Shown here piece after piece: positions 18,411 through 25,635 of a DNA stretch of 64,000 nucleotides. Below the pieces are notes generated by a model. The model searched no databases and was not told the origin of the DNA. It was given only the letters and a program-made list of their open reading frames with translations. The first letter of the stretch is position 1. Each line of letters starts with the position of its first letter. The stretch comes from Cellvibrio sp. PSBB023 (GTDB lineage: Bacteria > Pseudomonadota > Gammaproteobacteria > Pseudomonadales > Cellvibrionaceae), in NCBI RefSeq assembly GCF_002007605.1, contig NZ_CP019799.1, forward strand, positions 1,860,001-1,924,000, written 5' to 3'. The position numbers and the translations under genes are program-made.

Positions 18411-19247
18411 ATGAAGACAACAGCATTGCCCAGCCAGCCGTTAGAGCAGCAAGCTACCTCAACCCCAATCAACGCAACGCATCCTGTCACTGGCAATGTG
18501 GCTCGTGAAGATGCGACTGCTATTGCCAAACATTTTTCACAATACCTGAAACCGCAGATTGCATTGAGCGAAGAACTCAAACGTGAAGTGTACAAATTGC
18601 GCCATAAAGTCTATTGCGAAGAGCTGCATTTTGAGGATGAAAAGCCCCAGCACATGGAGCAGGACGAATTTGACCCACGCTCGGTACACTGTGCTATTCG
18701 CCACCTCAACAGCAACCAGCTCGCCGGTACGGTGCGGGTCATCACCACCAAACACAGCACTGAATTATTACCCTTGCAACAATACTGCGCCCATGCGATT
18801 ACGCATGAGAGCCTTGCACCGACTAATTTCCTGCCGCATCAGATCTGTGAGCTATCGCGCCTCGCGGTGCCCGCGTTGTTTCGCAAACGCATCACCGACA
18901 AACAAGATGGTGCGGCGATTGGGGTTATTAATGAAGAGTCATTTTCAGCCCACGAAATGCGCGCGTTTCCTTATATCGCGGTCAGCCTGTATTTATCTGC
19001 CATGGCGCTCTGCCACAAAACCCGCCGCGTCCACATTTATTTAATGATGGAACCACGCCTGGCGCGCAGCCTGAAATTTGTAGGAATCCACTGCACACAA
19101 CTGGGGCCGGTAATTGAATACCACGGACAGCGTGCGGCCTATTATGTAGATGTACGTGAAGCACGTCGGACCTTAAACCCCGGCTATCGCAAATTACTCA
19201 CATTTATTGAAGCAGAACTGTTTGATCATACTCAGATCACTGTCTGA
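18411..19247 (+). CDS. N-acyl amino acid synthase-like / PEP-CTERM-system-type acyltransferase
   Basis: 278 residues. After a disordered 50-residue N-terminus, the core resembles the GNAT-like fold shared with acyl-homoserine-lactone synthases: YKLRHKVYCEELHFE (substrate pocket entry, matching the LuxI-type RxxVY pattern), GTVRVI, and CELSRLAVP, followed by a C-terminal block with HIYLMMEPRLARSL. Such proteins are annotated 'PEP-CTERM/exosortase system-associated acyltransferase' and make N-acyl amino acids from acyl-ACP or acyl-CoA. No exosortase or PEP-CTERM gene is in this window, and the gene stands alone. The actual product is unknown. Confidence 0.7.
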   Translation: MKTTALPSQPLEQQATSTPINATHPVTGNVAREDATAIAKHFSQYLKPQIALSEELKREVYKLRHKVYCEELHFEDEKPQHMEQDEFDPRSVHCAIRHLNSNQLAGTVRVITTKHSTELLPLQQYCAHAITHESLAPTNFLPHQICELSRLAVPALFRKRITDKQDGAAIGVINEESFSAHEMRAFPYIAVSLYLSAMALCHKTRRVHIYLMMEPRLARSLKFVGIHCTQLGPVIEYHGQRAAYYVDVREARRTLNPGYRKLLTFIEAELFDHTQITV

Positions 19248-19373
19248 ATCCCCCAACAGCCTCACTTACAAAACTACGTTCTGCAGACTATTAACGACTG
19301 GGTGATAAACCACCCAGCCGCCCAATATTGTCTCGACAACGAGTGATCACAGGTTTTTATTGCCTTTGCACTT

Positions 19374-19392
19374 GAGAAGAATTATCATTAAC
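19374..19392 (+). promoter_or_regulatory. Fur-box-like operator of tonB-exbB-exbD
   Basis: GAGAAGAATTATCATTAAC matches 14 of 19 positions of the classical Fur consensus and lies 66 bases before the tonB start. Iron repression of the energy-transducing complex is therefore likely. Confidence 0.7.
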
Positions 19393-19457
19393 ACCAGTTT
19401 GTTATTCGCTTCTTTGTGTGTTTTATTGACTTCTTTCCTAAGGCCAGCATTTCGTTC

Positions 19458-20093
19458 ATGTCATCCAAACATAGCTCACTGATTTCCTTACTGCTCGTTA
19501 CTGGTGTGCATGTGGGTGTATTAGCTGCCGTTGTCATGTCAACGTCCGACCCTGTGCCAGTTGACATCATTCAACCGACTATTCAGGGCGTTATCGTGAT
19601 GGCCGAACCAGAAGCAGCGCCACCGCCGCCTGAACCGCCACCTCCTCCGCCCCCGGAAAAAAAGCCCGAACCTAAGCCCAAGCCAAAACCGAAGCCGGTG
19701 CCCAAAGCACCACCATCAGAGCGCGCGGTAAAGGCACCGGAACCGGAGCCCGCTCCGCCGCCACCGCCAGTGGAAAAACCGTCCGAACCAAAACCGGCGG
19801 CGCCCGCGCCGGTTTTGCCGCCGCGTGCAGATGCTGGCCAGATCAGCAATCCGGCTCCTGCCTACCCGAGTTTGTCGCGCCGCTTGCGTGAAGAGGGTTT
19901 GGTTGTACTGGAGATTTTGATTCTCACGGACGGCAGCGTCGGCGAGATAAAACTAAAAGCATCCAGCGGTTTTAAACGCCTGGATGACGCGGCGATTAAT
20001 GCGGTAAAACGCTGGCGCTACCAGCCGGCAACCCAAGGTGGCAAAGCCATCGATTTTTGGTACGAACAACCACTCGAATTTAATTTGCATTAA
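19458..20093 (+). CDS. tonB: TonB energy-transducing protein
   Basis: 211 residues from the ATG at 19458, chosen because it puts the membrane anchor (about residues 8-28, LISLLLVTGVHVGVLAAVVM) at the N-terminus; the ribosome site is weak. A Pro/Lys/Glu-rich rod (about 55-125, with PPPPPP and repeated KP units) spans the periplasm. The C-terminal TonB domain (about 130-211) shows YPSLSRRLREEGLVVLEI, SGFKRLDDAAI and WRYQPA. It transmits proton-motive force from ExbBD to receptors such as the three encoded at 0.5-7.5 kb. First gene of tonB-exbB-exbD. Confidence 0.92.
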   Translation: MSSKHSSLISLLLVTGVHVGVLAAVVMSTSDPVPVDIIQPTIQGVIVMAEPEAAPPPPEPPPPPPPEKKPEPKPKPKPKPVPKAPPSERAVKAPEPEPAPPPPPVEKPSEPKPAAPAPVLPPRADAGQISNPAPAYPSLSRRLREEGLVVLEILILTDGSVGEIKLKASSGFKRLDDAAINAVKRWRYQPATQGGKAIDFWYEQPLEFNLH

Positions 20094-20126
20094 TTTTGAT
20101 ACTCATACTGCTACAACGAGGTTTTT

Positions 20127-20858
20127 ATGGATTCACCATACGGCATAGCTTCTATCTGGGCACAAGGCGACGCGCTGATCAAAGGCGTGGCGATCATGCT
20201 GCTCATCATGTCCATCGCAAGCTGGTGGGTAATTGTGGTGCGCGCCTGGGGTTTATGGCGCCTGCGTCACCCGGCACAGGGCTTGAACGATTTCTGGCAC
20301 GCCCAGAGTTTTGCTGAAGGCTTGCGCACTTTGGGTGAAGACCGCACTACCCCATTTCGCCATTTGGCAGAAGAAGGTCAAGCAGCACTGGATCACCACA
20401 GCAATCACAAGGACGACCTGCATGGTCACCTACCTTTGGCTGAATGGCTTACTGCTTGCCTGCGCGGTTCAATCGATGAAAGTGCCGAGCGCCTGCAACG
20501 CGGCTTGGCGATTCTCGCATCGGTGGGTTCTACAGCGCCATTTATCGGCCTGTTTGGTACTGTTTGGGGGATTTACCACGCACTGGTAGGTATTGGCGTG
20601 TCAGGCCAGGCCAGTATTGATAAGGTGGCAGGCCCTGTAGGCGAGGCGTTGATCATGACCGCCTTTGGCTTGGCAGTCGCGATTCCGGCAGTATTAGGTT
20701 ACAACGCACTGACTCGCGCCAACAAAGGCGTGCTCAATAAACTCAACCGTTTTGCCCATCAGTTACATGCCTATTTCATCACCGGCAGCCCGATGCAAAA
20801 CAAAGGCACTATCACCAAACTGAGTCCGCGCAATACCAGTCCGCGCAAAGAGGGTTAA
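20127..20858 (+). CDS. exbB: ExbB proton-channel subunit
   Basis: 243 residues, an inner-membrane protein of the MotA/TolQ/ExbB family. Three hydrophobic segments are visible: near residues 20-40 (MLLIMSIASWWVIVVRAWGL), about 130-155 (ILASVGSTAPFIGLFGTVWG) and about 175-195 (ALIMTAFGLAVAIPAVLGY). The conserved channel motif SVGSTAPFIGLFGTVWGI is intact. It sits 33 bases after tonB and 3 bases before exbD. Confidence 0.92.
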   Translation: MDSPYGIASIWAQGDALIKGVAIMLLIMSIASWWVIVVRAWGLWRLRHPAQGLNDFWHAQSFAEGLRTLGEDRTTPFRHLAEEGQAALDHHSNHKDDLHGHLPLAEWLTACLRGSIDESAERLQRGLAILASVGSTAPFIGLFGTVWGIYHALVGIGVSGQASIDKVAGPVGEALIMTAFGLAVAIPAVLGYNALTRANKGVLNKLNRFAHQLHAYFITGSPMQNKGTITKLSPRNTSPRKEG

Positions 20859-20861
20859 GCC

Positions 20862-21275
20862 ATGGCTTTTGGTGGAGGTCTCGACGACGATAATGAAGTC
20901 ATGAACGAAATCAACATGACACCACTGGTGGATGTGATGTTGGTATTGTTGATTATTTTTATTATCACCGTGCCAGTATTAACGCACTCGGTAAAAGTAG
21001 ATTTGCCGCGCGCCGACAATACGCCGAATGAATTAAAACCGGAAACCATCAATATCGCAGTCAATGCCGAGGGTGCGATTTTCTGGAATGAAACCCAAGT
21101 GAGTTTTGATGATTTGGAAGCGCGTCTGGCAGGCGAAGCAAGCAAGGAGCCACAACCCGAAATACATATTCGCGGCGATAAAGCGGTCGCTTACGAGCAT
21201 GTGATACAGACCATGGCCGCCGTGCAGCGCGCGGGCATTTTAAAGTTAGGATTTGTCACCGAACCCGGCAACTAG
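20862..21275 (+). CDS. exbD: ExbD proton-channel subunit
   Basis: 137 residues with a short cytoplasmic start, one membrane helix (about 25-42) carrying the conserved Asp of PLVDVMLVLLIIF, and a periplasmic domain (about 60-137, with the IRGDKAVAYEHVIQTMAAVQ block). It completes the TonB-ExbB-ExbD motor. Its stop codon lies inside the loop of the operon's terminator hairpin. Confidence 0.92.
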   Translation: MAFGGGLDDDNEVMNEINMTPLVDVMLVLLIIFIITVPVLTHSVKVDLPRADNTPNELKPETINIAVNAEGAIFWNETQVSFDDLEARLAGEASKEPQPEIHIRGDKAVAYEHVIQTMAAVQRAGILKLGFVTEPGN

Positions 21276-21287
21276 CCGGGTTCTTTG
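21261..21287 (+). terminator. Terminator of tonB-exbB-exbD, overlapping the exbD stop
   Basis: GAACCCGGC / GCCGGGTTC with a five-base loop is followed by TTTGTT. The TAG stop of exbD is in the loop. Confidence 0.85.
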
Positions 21288-21303
21288 TTATGGGGCCGGG
21301 GTT

Positions 21304-21453
21304 TTAATGCGGAGCAGGCTTGGGTTGCCCCTGATCCCGCCAGGGTTTGCCATCGCAGGTGGCATAGTGTGGGCAAGTCTCCTGACATCCGCGACAGGGT
21401 AAGTGCACCGGCGCACCGATTTCTGTTGTGTTGGGGGTAGCTTGCAGCGACAT
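21304..21453 (-). CDS. Small Cys-rich protein, unknown function
   Basis: 49 residues from the ATG at 21453, six bases behind GGAGAA; longer in-frame starts lack a ribosome site. The centre carries four cysteines spaced CRGC-x3-C-x5-C (PCRGCQETCPHYATCDGKPW), a plausible small zinc or iron-sulfur site. The ends look disordered. It is convergent with exbD and its start is 65 bases from the divergent MATE gene. I recall similar short cysteine-motif proteins in Pseudomonas-like genomes but cannot name a family. Confidence 0.55.
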   Translation of the reverse strand: MSLQATPNTTEIGAPVHLPCRGCQETCPHYATCDGKPWRDQGQPKPAPH

Positions 21454-21517
21454 AGGTTCTCCATTCATTATCCAATGTGTAATAAACGCTATACGCAAAC
21501 TGCGACAGTTTAGGTGC

Positions 21518-22912
21518 ATGCCGCACGCCGATTATTTATCCCATGAGCTACCCGTGAATACCTCGCAACCCGCACAGACTTCGCACTCGCCATTACCCAA
21601 TACCAGCCACAGCGCCATTCTTCGCTTGGCATTTCCCATTATTCTCGCCAATGCCGCCGTGCCTTTGTTGGGACTGGTAGATACAGCCGTGATCGGTCAT
21701 CAGGGCACCGCTGCCGACGTGGGCGCTATCGCTTTTGGCTCCCTGATTTTCAGCTTCGTCTTTTGGGGCTTTGGCTTTTTGCGCATGGGCACCAGTGGCT
21801 TTACGGCACAAGCAGCCGGTGCGGGCGATTATCGCGAAGTGCGGGTGGCCTATGGTCGCGCCCTGCTATTGGGTTCCGCTATTGGCCTGCTGTTAATCTT
21901 GCTGCAATACCCGCTAAGCCTGCTCGCATTTGGTTTACTGGATGGCAGTGACGCCGTTGAGCAAGGCGCGCAGGTATATCTGCATACCCGGATTTGGGGT
22001 GCACCGGCAACGCTCGCCACCTACGCCATTATGGGAACCCTGATCGGACTAGGGCACACGCGTCAGCTCCTCTGGCTGCAACTGCTACTGAATGGCCTGA
22101 ACCTGTTGCTGGACGTGGTTTTTGTGGTTGGCTTCGACTGGGGTGTACGCGGCATAGCACTGGGCACAGTGATTGCCGAATGGATATGTGTCATTGCCGG
22201 TGCCCGGGTTTTATACAAGGTATTGCGCAACCAAGCACAACCGGCAGAACCTTTTTTTAACCGCTCACAGATTTTCCAGCGCGACGGGTTGATCAACACC
22301 CTGAAAATAAACAGCGACATTATGTGGCGTACCCTTTTCATGCTCACCGGTTTTGGCTGGTTCGCCAATCAAGGTGCACAGTTTGGTGATACGGTGCTTG
22401 CGGCCAATTACATACTGCTGCAGTTCCTATCGTTCGCCGCCTTTTTTCTCGATGGATTTGCATTCGCGTTGGAGTCACTGGTGGGCAAAGCTATTGGTGC
22501 GCGCAACCGCAGCTTGTTTGATCGCGTGCTTGTGGTATCCACACAAATCGCTGCCCTGTGTGCCACAGGCCTGATGCTACTCTTATTAATTGGTGGACCA
22601 CAGGCAATTAACGCCCTGAATCCCCACGACGCCATTCGGCAACAGGCACAAGCCTACCTGCCCTACGCTGCAGCCTATGTCTTGTTATCGTTTATGGCAT
22701 TTCAACTGGACGGTATTTTCATTGGTGCAACAGCAAGCCGCGCCATGCGAAATGCAGCCTTCGTATCGCTGCTGATATTTCTTGGCGCCGCCTGGATTCT
22801 GGTTGCCTGGGCAGGCAACCAAGGGTTGTGGCTGGCATTTATTCTCTATGTGATTGCTCGCGCGCTCACACTCGGCATTTACTTACCGGGATTGCGTCGA
22901 CAGCTTCACTAG
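21518..22912 (+). CDS. MATE-family efflux transporter (DinF-like)
   Basis: About 464 residues from the ATG at 21518; a GTG at 21554 would also work, and neither has a strong ribosome site. Twelve membrane segments are expected, and long hydrophobic runs are visible throughout. Hallmarks are LRLAFPIILANAAVPLLGLVD in helix 1 with the family's Asp, GFLRMGTSGFTAQAAGAGD, and the second-half repeat around FFLDGFAFALESLVGKAIG. The second-half sequence resembles the DinF branch. It probably exports cationic or oxidised compounds using an ion gradient. It stands alone. Confidence 0.85.
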   Translation: MPHADYLSHELPVNTSQPAQTSHSPLPNTSHSAILRLAFPIILANAAVPLLGLVDTAVIGHQGTAADVGAIAFGSLIFSFVFWGFGFLRMGTSGFTAQAAGAGDYREVRVAYGRALLLGSAIGLLLILLQYPLSLLAFGLLDGSDAVEQGAQVYLHTRIWGAPATLATYAIMGTLIGLGHTRQLLWLQLLLNGLNLLLDVVFVVGFDWGVRGIALGTVIAEWICVIAGARVLYKVLRNQAQPAEPFFNRSQIFQRDGLINTLKINSDIMWRTLFMLTGFGWFANQGAQFGDTVLAANYILLQFLSFAAFFLDGFAFALESLVGKAIGARNRSLFDRVLVVSTQIAALCATGLMLLLLIGGPQAINALNPHDAIRQQAQAYLPYAAAYVLLSFMAFQLDGIFIGATASRAMRNAAFVSLLIFLGAAWILVAWAGNQGLWLAFILYVIARALTLGIYLPGLRRQLH

Positions 22913-22942
22913 ACGGCAGGTACCAAGACCATCACCAACGGC

Positions 22943-23272
22943 TTAGCTGTTCGCCTGATGCTTGTGCAAATGTTTCTCCAGCAACTGCATGAACCTGGGT
23001 TCAGGCCCAATATCCTCATAGAGTGGATCGCCCATTTCATCGGTGGCGATTACCTTACTGCCCTGCACATAGGGAAAACTTTCCTCCACCATATTCAACG
23101 CTGAGGATAACAATTCGCGAATTAATTGCTCTTTGGTACGCTTGGGATACATCTCCGCCAGAGCGTCGATGCGTGCAGCATCTTCAATGGTGAGATGAAC
23201 CTCATAGCTGTCCTTGGTTAAAATCCCCTGCGCTTGTTTTTCCCACTCGGCAACCAAACCTTTTAACGACAT
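22943..23272 (-). CDS. Conserved small protein, MetJ/Arc-like region, unknown function
   Basis: 109 residues from the ATG at 23272, well placed behind AAAAGGAG; the reading frame continues upstream without a ribosome site. The N-terminus MSLKGLVAEWEKQAQG followed by EVHLTIEDAARIDALAEMYP and KRTKEQLIRELLSSAL resembles a short Pseudomonas family sometimes called 'type 1 pili tip component' or 'pilin assembly protein', with little evidence behind the names. The beta-helix-helix pattern in residues 20-60 also looks like a ribbon-helix-helix, so DNA binding is possible. It converges with the MATE gene. Confidence 0.6.
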   Translation of the reverse strand: MSLKGLVAEWEKQAQGILTKDSYEVHLTIEDAARIDALAEMYPKRTKEQLIRELLSSALNMVEESFPYVQGSKVIATDEMGDPLYEDIGPEPRFMQLLEKHLHKHQANS

Positions 23273-23495
23273 AGATCCACTCCTTTTACTGCAATGACGG
23301 GATAGAATAGTGTTCATGCCTAGTGTTGAGTGTAGCCCAACCGCCACCGACGGTAGATAGGCTTCACGAAAATCCCTTACAAAAATTCACACAAGGTTAA
23401 ACATAAAATGCAGGGTACCCATAGAAAATGCCCGCAACTGCGACTATGGTTAGCAGCGCAAAAACAATAATCCCTCCCTATTAGAGACGACAGCA

Positions 23496-24308
23496 ATGAC
23501 GAAAAAAATAAACCTCTTCCTGCTCGGTTTAGGACTGGCCTTCGGCAGCCAGATCAGCTTCGCAGCAGACAAGCCATTCCAGTGGCCAAATGGCGCCAAG
23601 GCAGCTATCAACCTGGCCTACGACGACGCCTTACCCACACAACTGGATAACGCCATTCCCGCTCTGGATAAATACGGCTTGAAAGGCAGCTTTTATTTAA
23701 CACTGAGCGCAGAAACCGTTGCTAATCGCATGGCAGATTGGCGCAAAGCCGCCATTAATGGTCACGAGCTTGCCAACCACACCTTATTTCACCAATGTTC
23801 GCGCGTCGGTGCTGGCCGCGAATGGGTACAACCCGAAAATGATTTGGATAAAGTCAGCGCCGTTCAACTGGCAGCACAAATTCGTGTAGGGAATACCATG
23901 CTGCACGCCATTGACGGCAAAACCGAACGCACTTTCACCACCCCTTGCGGTGATTTAAATGCGGGCGGAACCCCCTACTTGCCACTGGTGAAAAATGAAT
24001 TTGTTGCCGCGAAAGCCGCCTTTGGCCGCGTAGTACCCGACATGAAAACCCTCGATCCCTACTCAGTGGTTGTAGCAACACCAGCCGATGTGAGTGGCAA
24101 AGAATTAATCGCAGCCGTAAAAGAAGCCGCCGCCAAAGGCACCATGATGAACTTTACTTTTCATGGTATTGGCGGCGATCACCTGAGCATATCCAATGAA
24201 GCCCATGAGGAATTATTGAAATACCTCGCAGACAACAAAGATATTTATTGGACAGATACCTTTGTCACCATCATGAAGTATGTGAAGGAACAACAGGCAA
24301 AGAAATAA
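23496..24308 (+). CDS. Secreted polysaccharide deacetylase (NodB/CE4-like)
   Basis: 270 residues with a clear signal peptide (1-24, ending SFAA). The NodB fold is shown by motif 1 AYDDALPTQL (catalytic and metal Asp pair), motif 2 HELANHTLFH (HxxxH-type metal site) and the later THFHGIGGDH-like block (FTFHGIGGDH). Family enzymes remove acetyl groups from chitin, xylan or peptidoglycan; here the secreted form points to an extracellular or periplasmic glycan. It is monocistronic and followed by two terminators. Confidence 0.8.
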   Translation: MTKKINLFLLGLGLAFGSQISFAADKPFQWPNGAKAAINLAYDDALPTQLDNAIPALDKYGLKGSFYLTLSAETVANRMADWRKAAINGHELANHTLFHQCSRVGAGREWVQPENDLDKVSAVQLAAQIRVGNTMLHAIDGKTERTFTTPCGDLNAGGTPYLPLVKNEFVAAKAAFGRVVPDMKTLDPYSVVVATPADVSGKELIAAVKEAAAKGTMMNFTFHGIGGDHLSISNEAHEELLKYLADNKDIYWTDTFVTIMKYVKEQQAKK

Positions 24309-24322
24309 TTGTGACCGTACTC

Positions 24323-24346
24323 GTCAACTAAGTTGACAGTTTTTGT
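24323..24346 (+). terminator. Short terminator after the deacetylase gene
   Basis: GTCAAC-TAA-GTTGAC followed by AGTTTTTG, 14 bases after the stop codon. Confidence 0.55.
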
Positions 24347-24348
24347 TT

Positions 24349-24378
24349 AAGCCAGCTCTCATAAAGAGCTGGCTTTTT
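24349..24378 (+). terminator. Strong terminator after the deacetylase gene
   Basis: The perfect stem AAGCCAGCTCT / AGAGCTGGCTT, with a five- to six-base loop and TTT tail, lies directly behind the shorter hairpin. Confidence 0.85.
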
Positions 24379-24500
24379 CATATACACCTTCCGGGCTTTT
24401 ATTCTGAGACTCAAACGCGACTGAGGCGATTATAAATATTCACCGATGTTGTACGAGTAATGTCCACTCATCAACGTTCTGACCGATTTTTTCTTTAGCC

Positions 24501-24527
24501 TAAAGTTTTTTCATTTGTTGGCGTTAA
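24501..24527 (+). promoter_or_regulatory. Sigma-28 (FliA) promoter of the hypothetical gene at 24567
   Basis: TAAAGTTT at 24501-24508 (8 of 8 to the FliA -35), an 11-base spacer, and GGCGTTAA at 24520-24527 (6 of 8 to GCCGATAA). Transcription would start about 30 bases before the ATG, leaving room for the GGAAGGA ribosome site. Confidence 0.65.
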
Positions 24528-24566
24528 CATCATTAGGCGTGCAACTTTATCGGAAGGATATTTATC

Positions 24567-25568
24567 ATGGACTCTATTAGCTTAAATCACGCACAGACTC
24601 TGACAACAACCGCAAAAAAAAGCTCAGATCAGACTACCTCAGAAACTTCATCGCCTACGCAAGAGAAGACCTTCACTGCTAGCAGCAGCTCTCCATCTGT
24701 GATTGTTACCTTGTCACCTGAATCTACAAAATTATCTTATGACTACAATGCTACCCCACGCTTTGGATCGCTTGAGGAGTTAAGCGAGCACAAAACCAGC
24801 TTATACGAGACCTGGGTTACAGAAAAGGAGCTGGAGAGTGGCACCAGACGCCCCTATGCTTCCGCCGAAGATGAGCGTCTGAGCAAGCTAACAATGAAGG
24901 AACTAATGGTTGAATCCTCAAAACTGCCACGAGTGGATCTAAATGGCCATTTGCAATCCAGCCGTGAGGGAACCGAACAGGGAGACCGGATTGGTGTTGC
25001 TAAAACCAATTTGATATTTGAGGCTCAATACAATTTTAGAAAAGCGGCTGGGAATGTCCAAGCATCTATGGAAAAATTTGAGCAGCATTTGCAAGAAGAA
25101 TTTAATATTGACCCTGACAGTTACGACATTGTATTTATTGATGGCAAGATCACCGCGGTAAGCACTGGCAAAGACGGCGCAGATAGTGCAACCTTAAAAA
25201 AGATTCAAAAAATGCTGGATGATCCCGAGAAAATAAAACCTGCTAAAGACCTTGTTCAAGACATTGAAGCTTACAACAAGGCAGCATTTACCATTATCGA
25301 CAATCAACTAACCATACATATTTACGGCGCATCCAAGAATCGCTATTTACCAAAAAACATTTCCGCTGATTGGCTTGCCGAAGGAATGAATTACTCTCAT
25401 GCAACCACAAGCGGAAATATTAATAATAAATGGCTATCAATAGTTGCTGACGCAAATGAAAAATATCAAGCAGCAGTAAAAGATGGGTCCCACTTGGCCA
25501 ACAGTAACACTGACCCTGGAATCTTAGAGCTGACCAGAATTCGCCAGTCAGCATCCCAAAACACCTAA
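24567..25568 (+). CDS. Unrecognised protein, probable flagellar-regulon member
   Basis: 333 residues, no family recognised. There is no signal peptide or membrane segment. Residues 1-65 are Ser/Thr-rich and look disordered; the rest is mixed alpha/beta and strongly hydrophilic, with helical stretches such as LEELSEHKTSLYETWV, ASMEKFEQHLQEEFN and TLKKIQKMLDDPEKI. The start is fixed by GGAAGGA seven bases upstream, and a sigma-28-type promoter precedes it. The gene is visibly more AT-rich than its neighbours, hinting at later acquisition or relaxed codon use. It faces another orphan gene with the same kind of promoter. The disordered N-terminus would suit export by a flagellar apparatus, but that is speculation. 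Confidence 0.7.
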   Translation: MDSISLNHAQTLTTTAKKSSDQTTSETSSPTQEKTFTASSSSPSVIVTLSPESTKLSYDYNATPRFGSLEELSEHKTSLYETWVTEKELESGTRRPYASAEDERLSKLTMKELMVESSKLPRVDLNGHLQSSREGTEQGDRIGVAKTNLIFEAQYNFRKAAGNVQASMEKFEQHLQEEFNIDPDSYDIVFIDGKITAVSTGKDGADSATLKKIQKMLDDPEKIKPAKDLVQDIEAYNKAAFTIIDNQLTIHIYGASKNRYLPKNISADWLAEGMNYSHATTSGNINNKWLSIVADANEKYQAAVKDGSHLANSNTDPGILELTRIRQSASQNT

Positions 25569-25635
25569 ACAGAACCAACCCCCATAATTTTCAATGCAAT
25601 TGAATTTAATAGCTACTTGGCAAGACTATTAAATT

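Noticed and set aside
19600..19830. GC-rich tandem repeat in DNA
   Set aside because: It is the Pro/Lys-rich rod of TonB, a normal protein repeat, not a mobile or CRISPR repeat.
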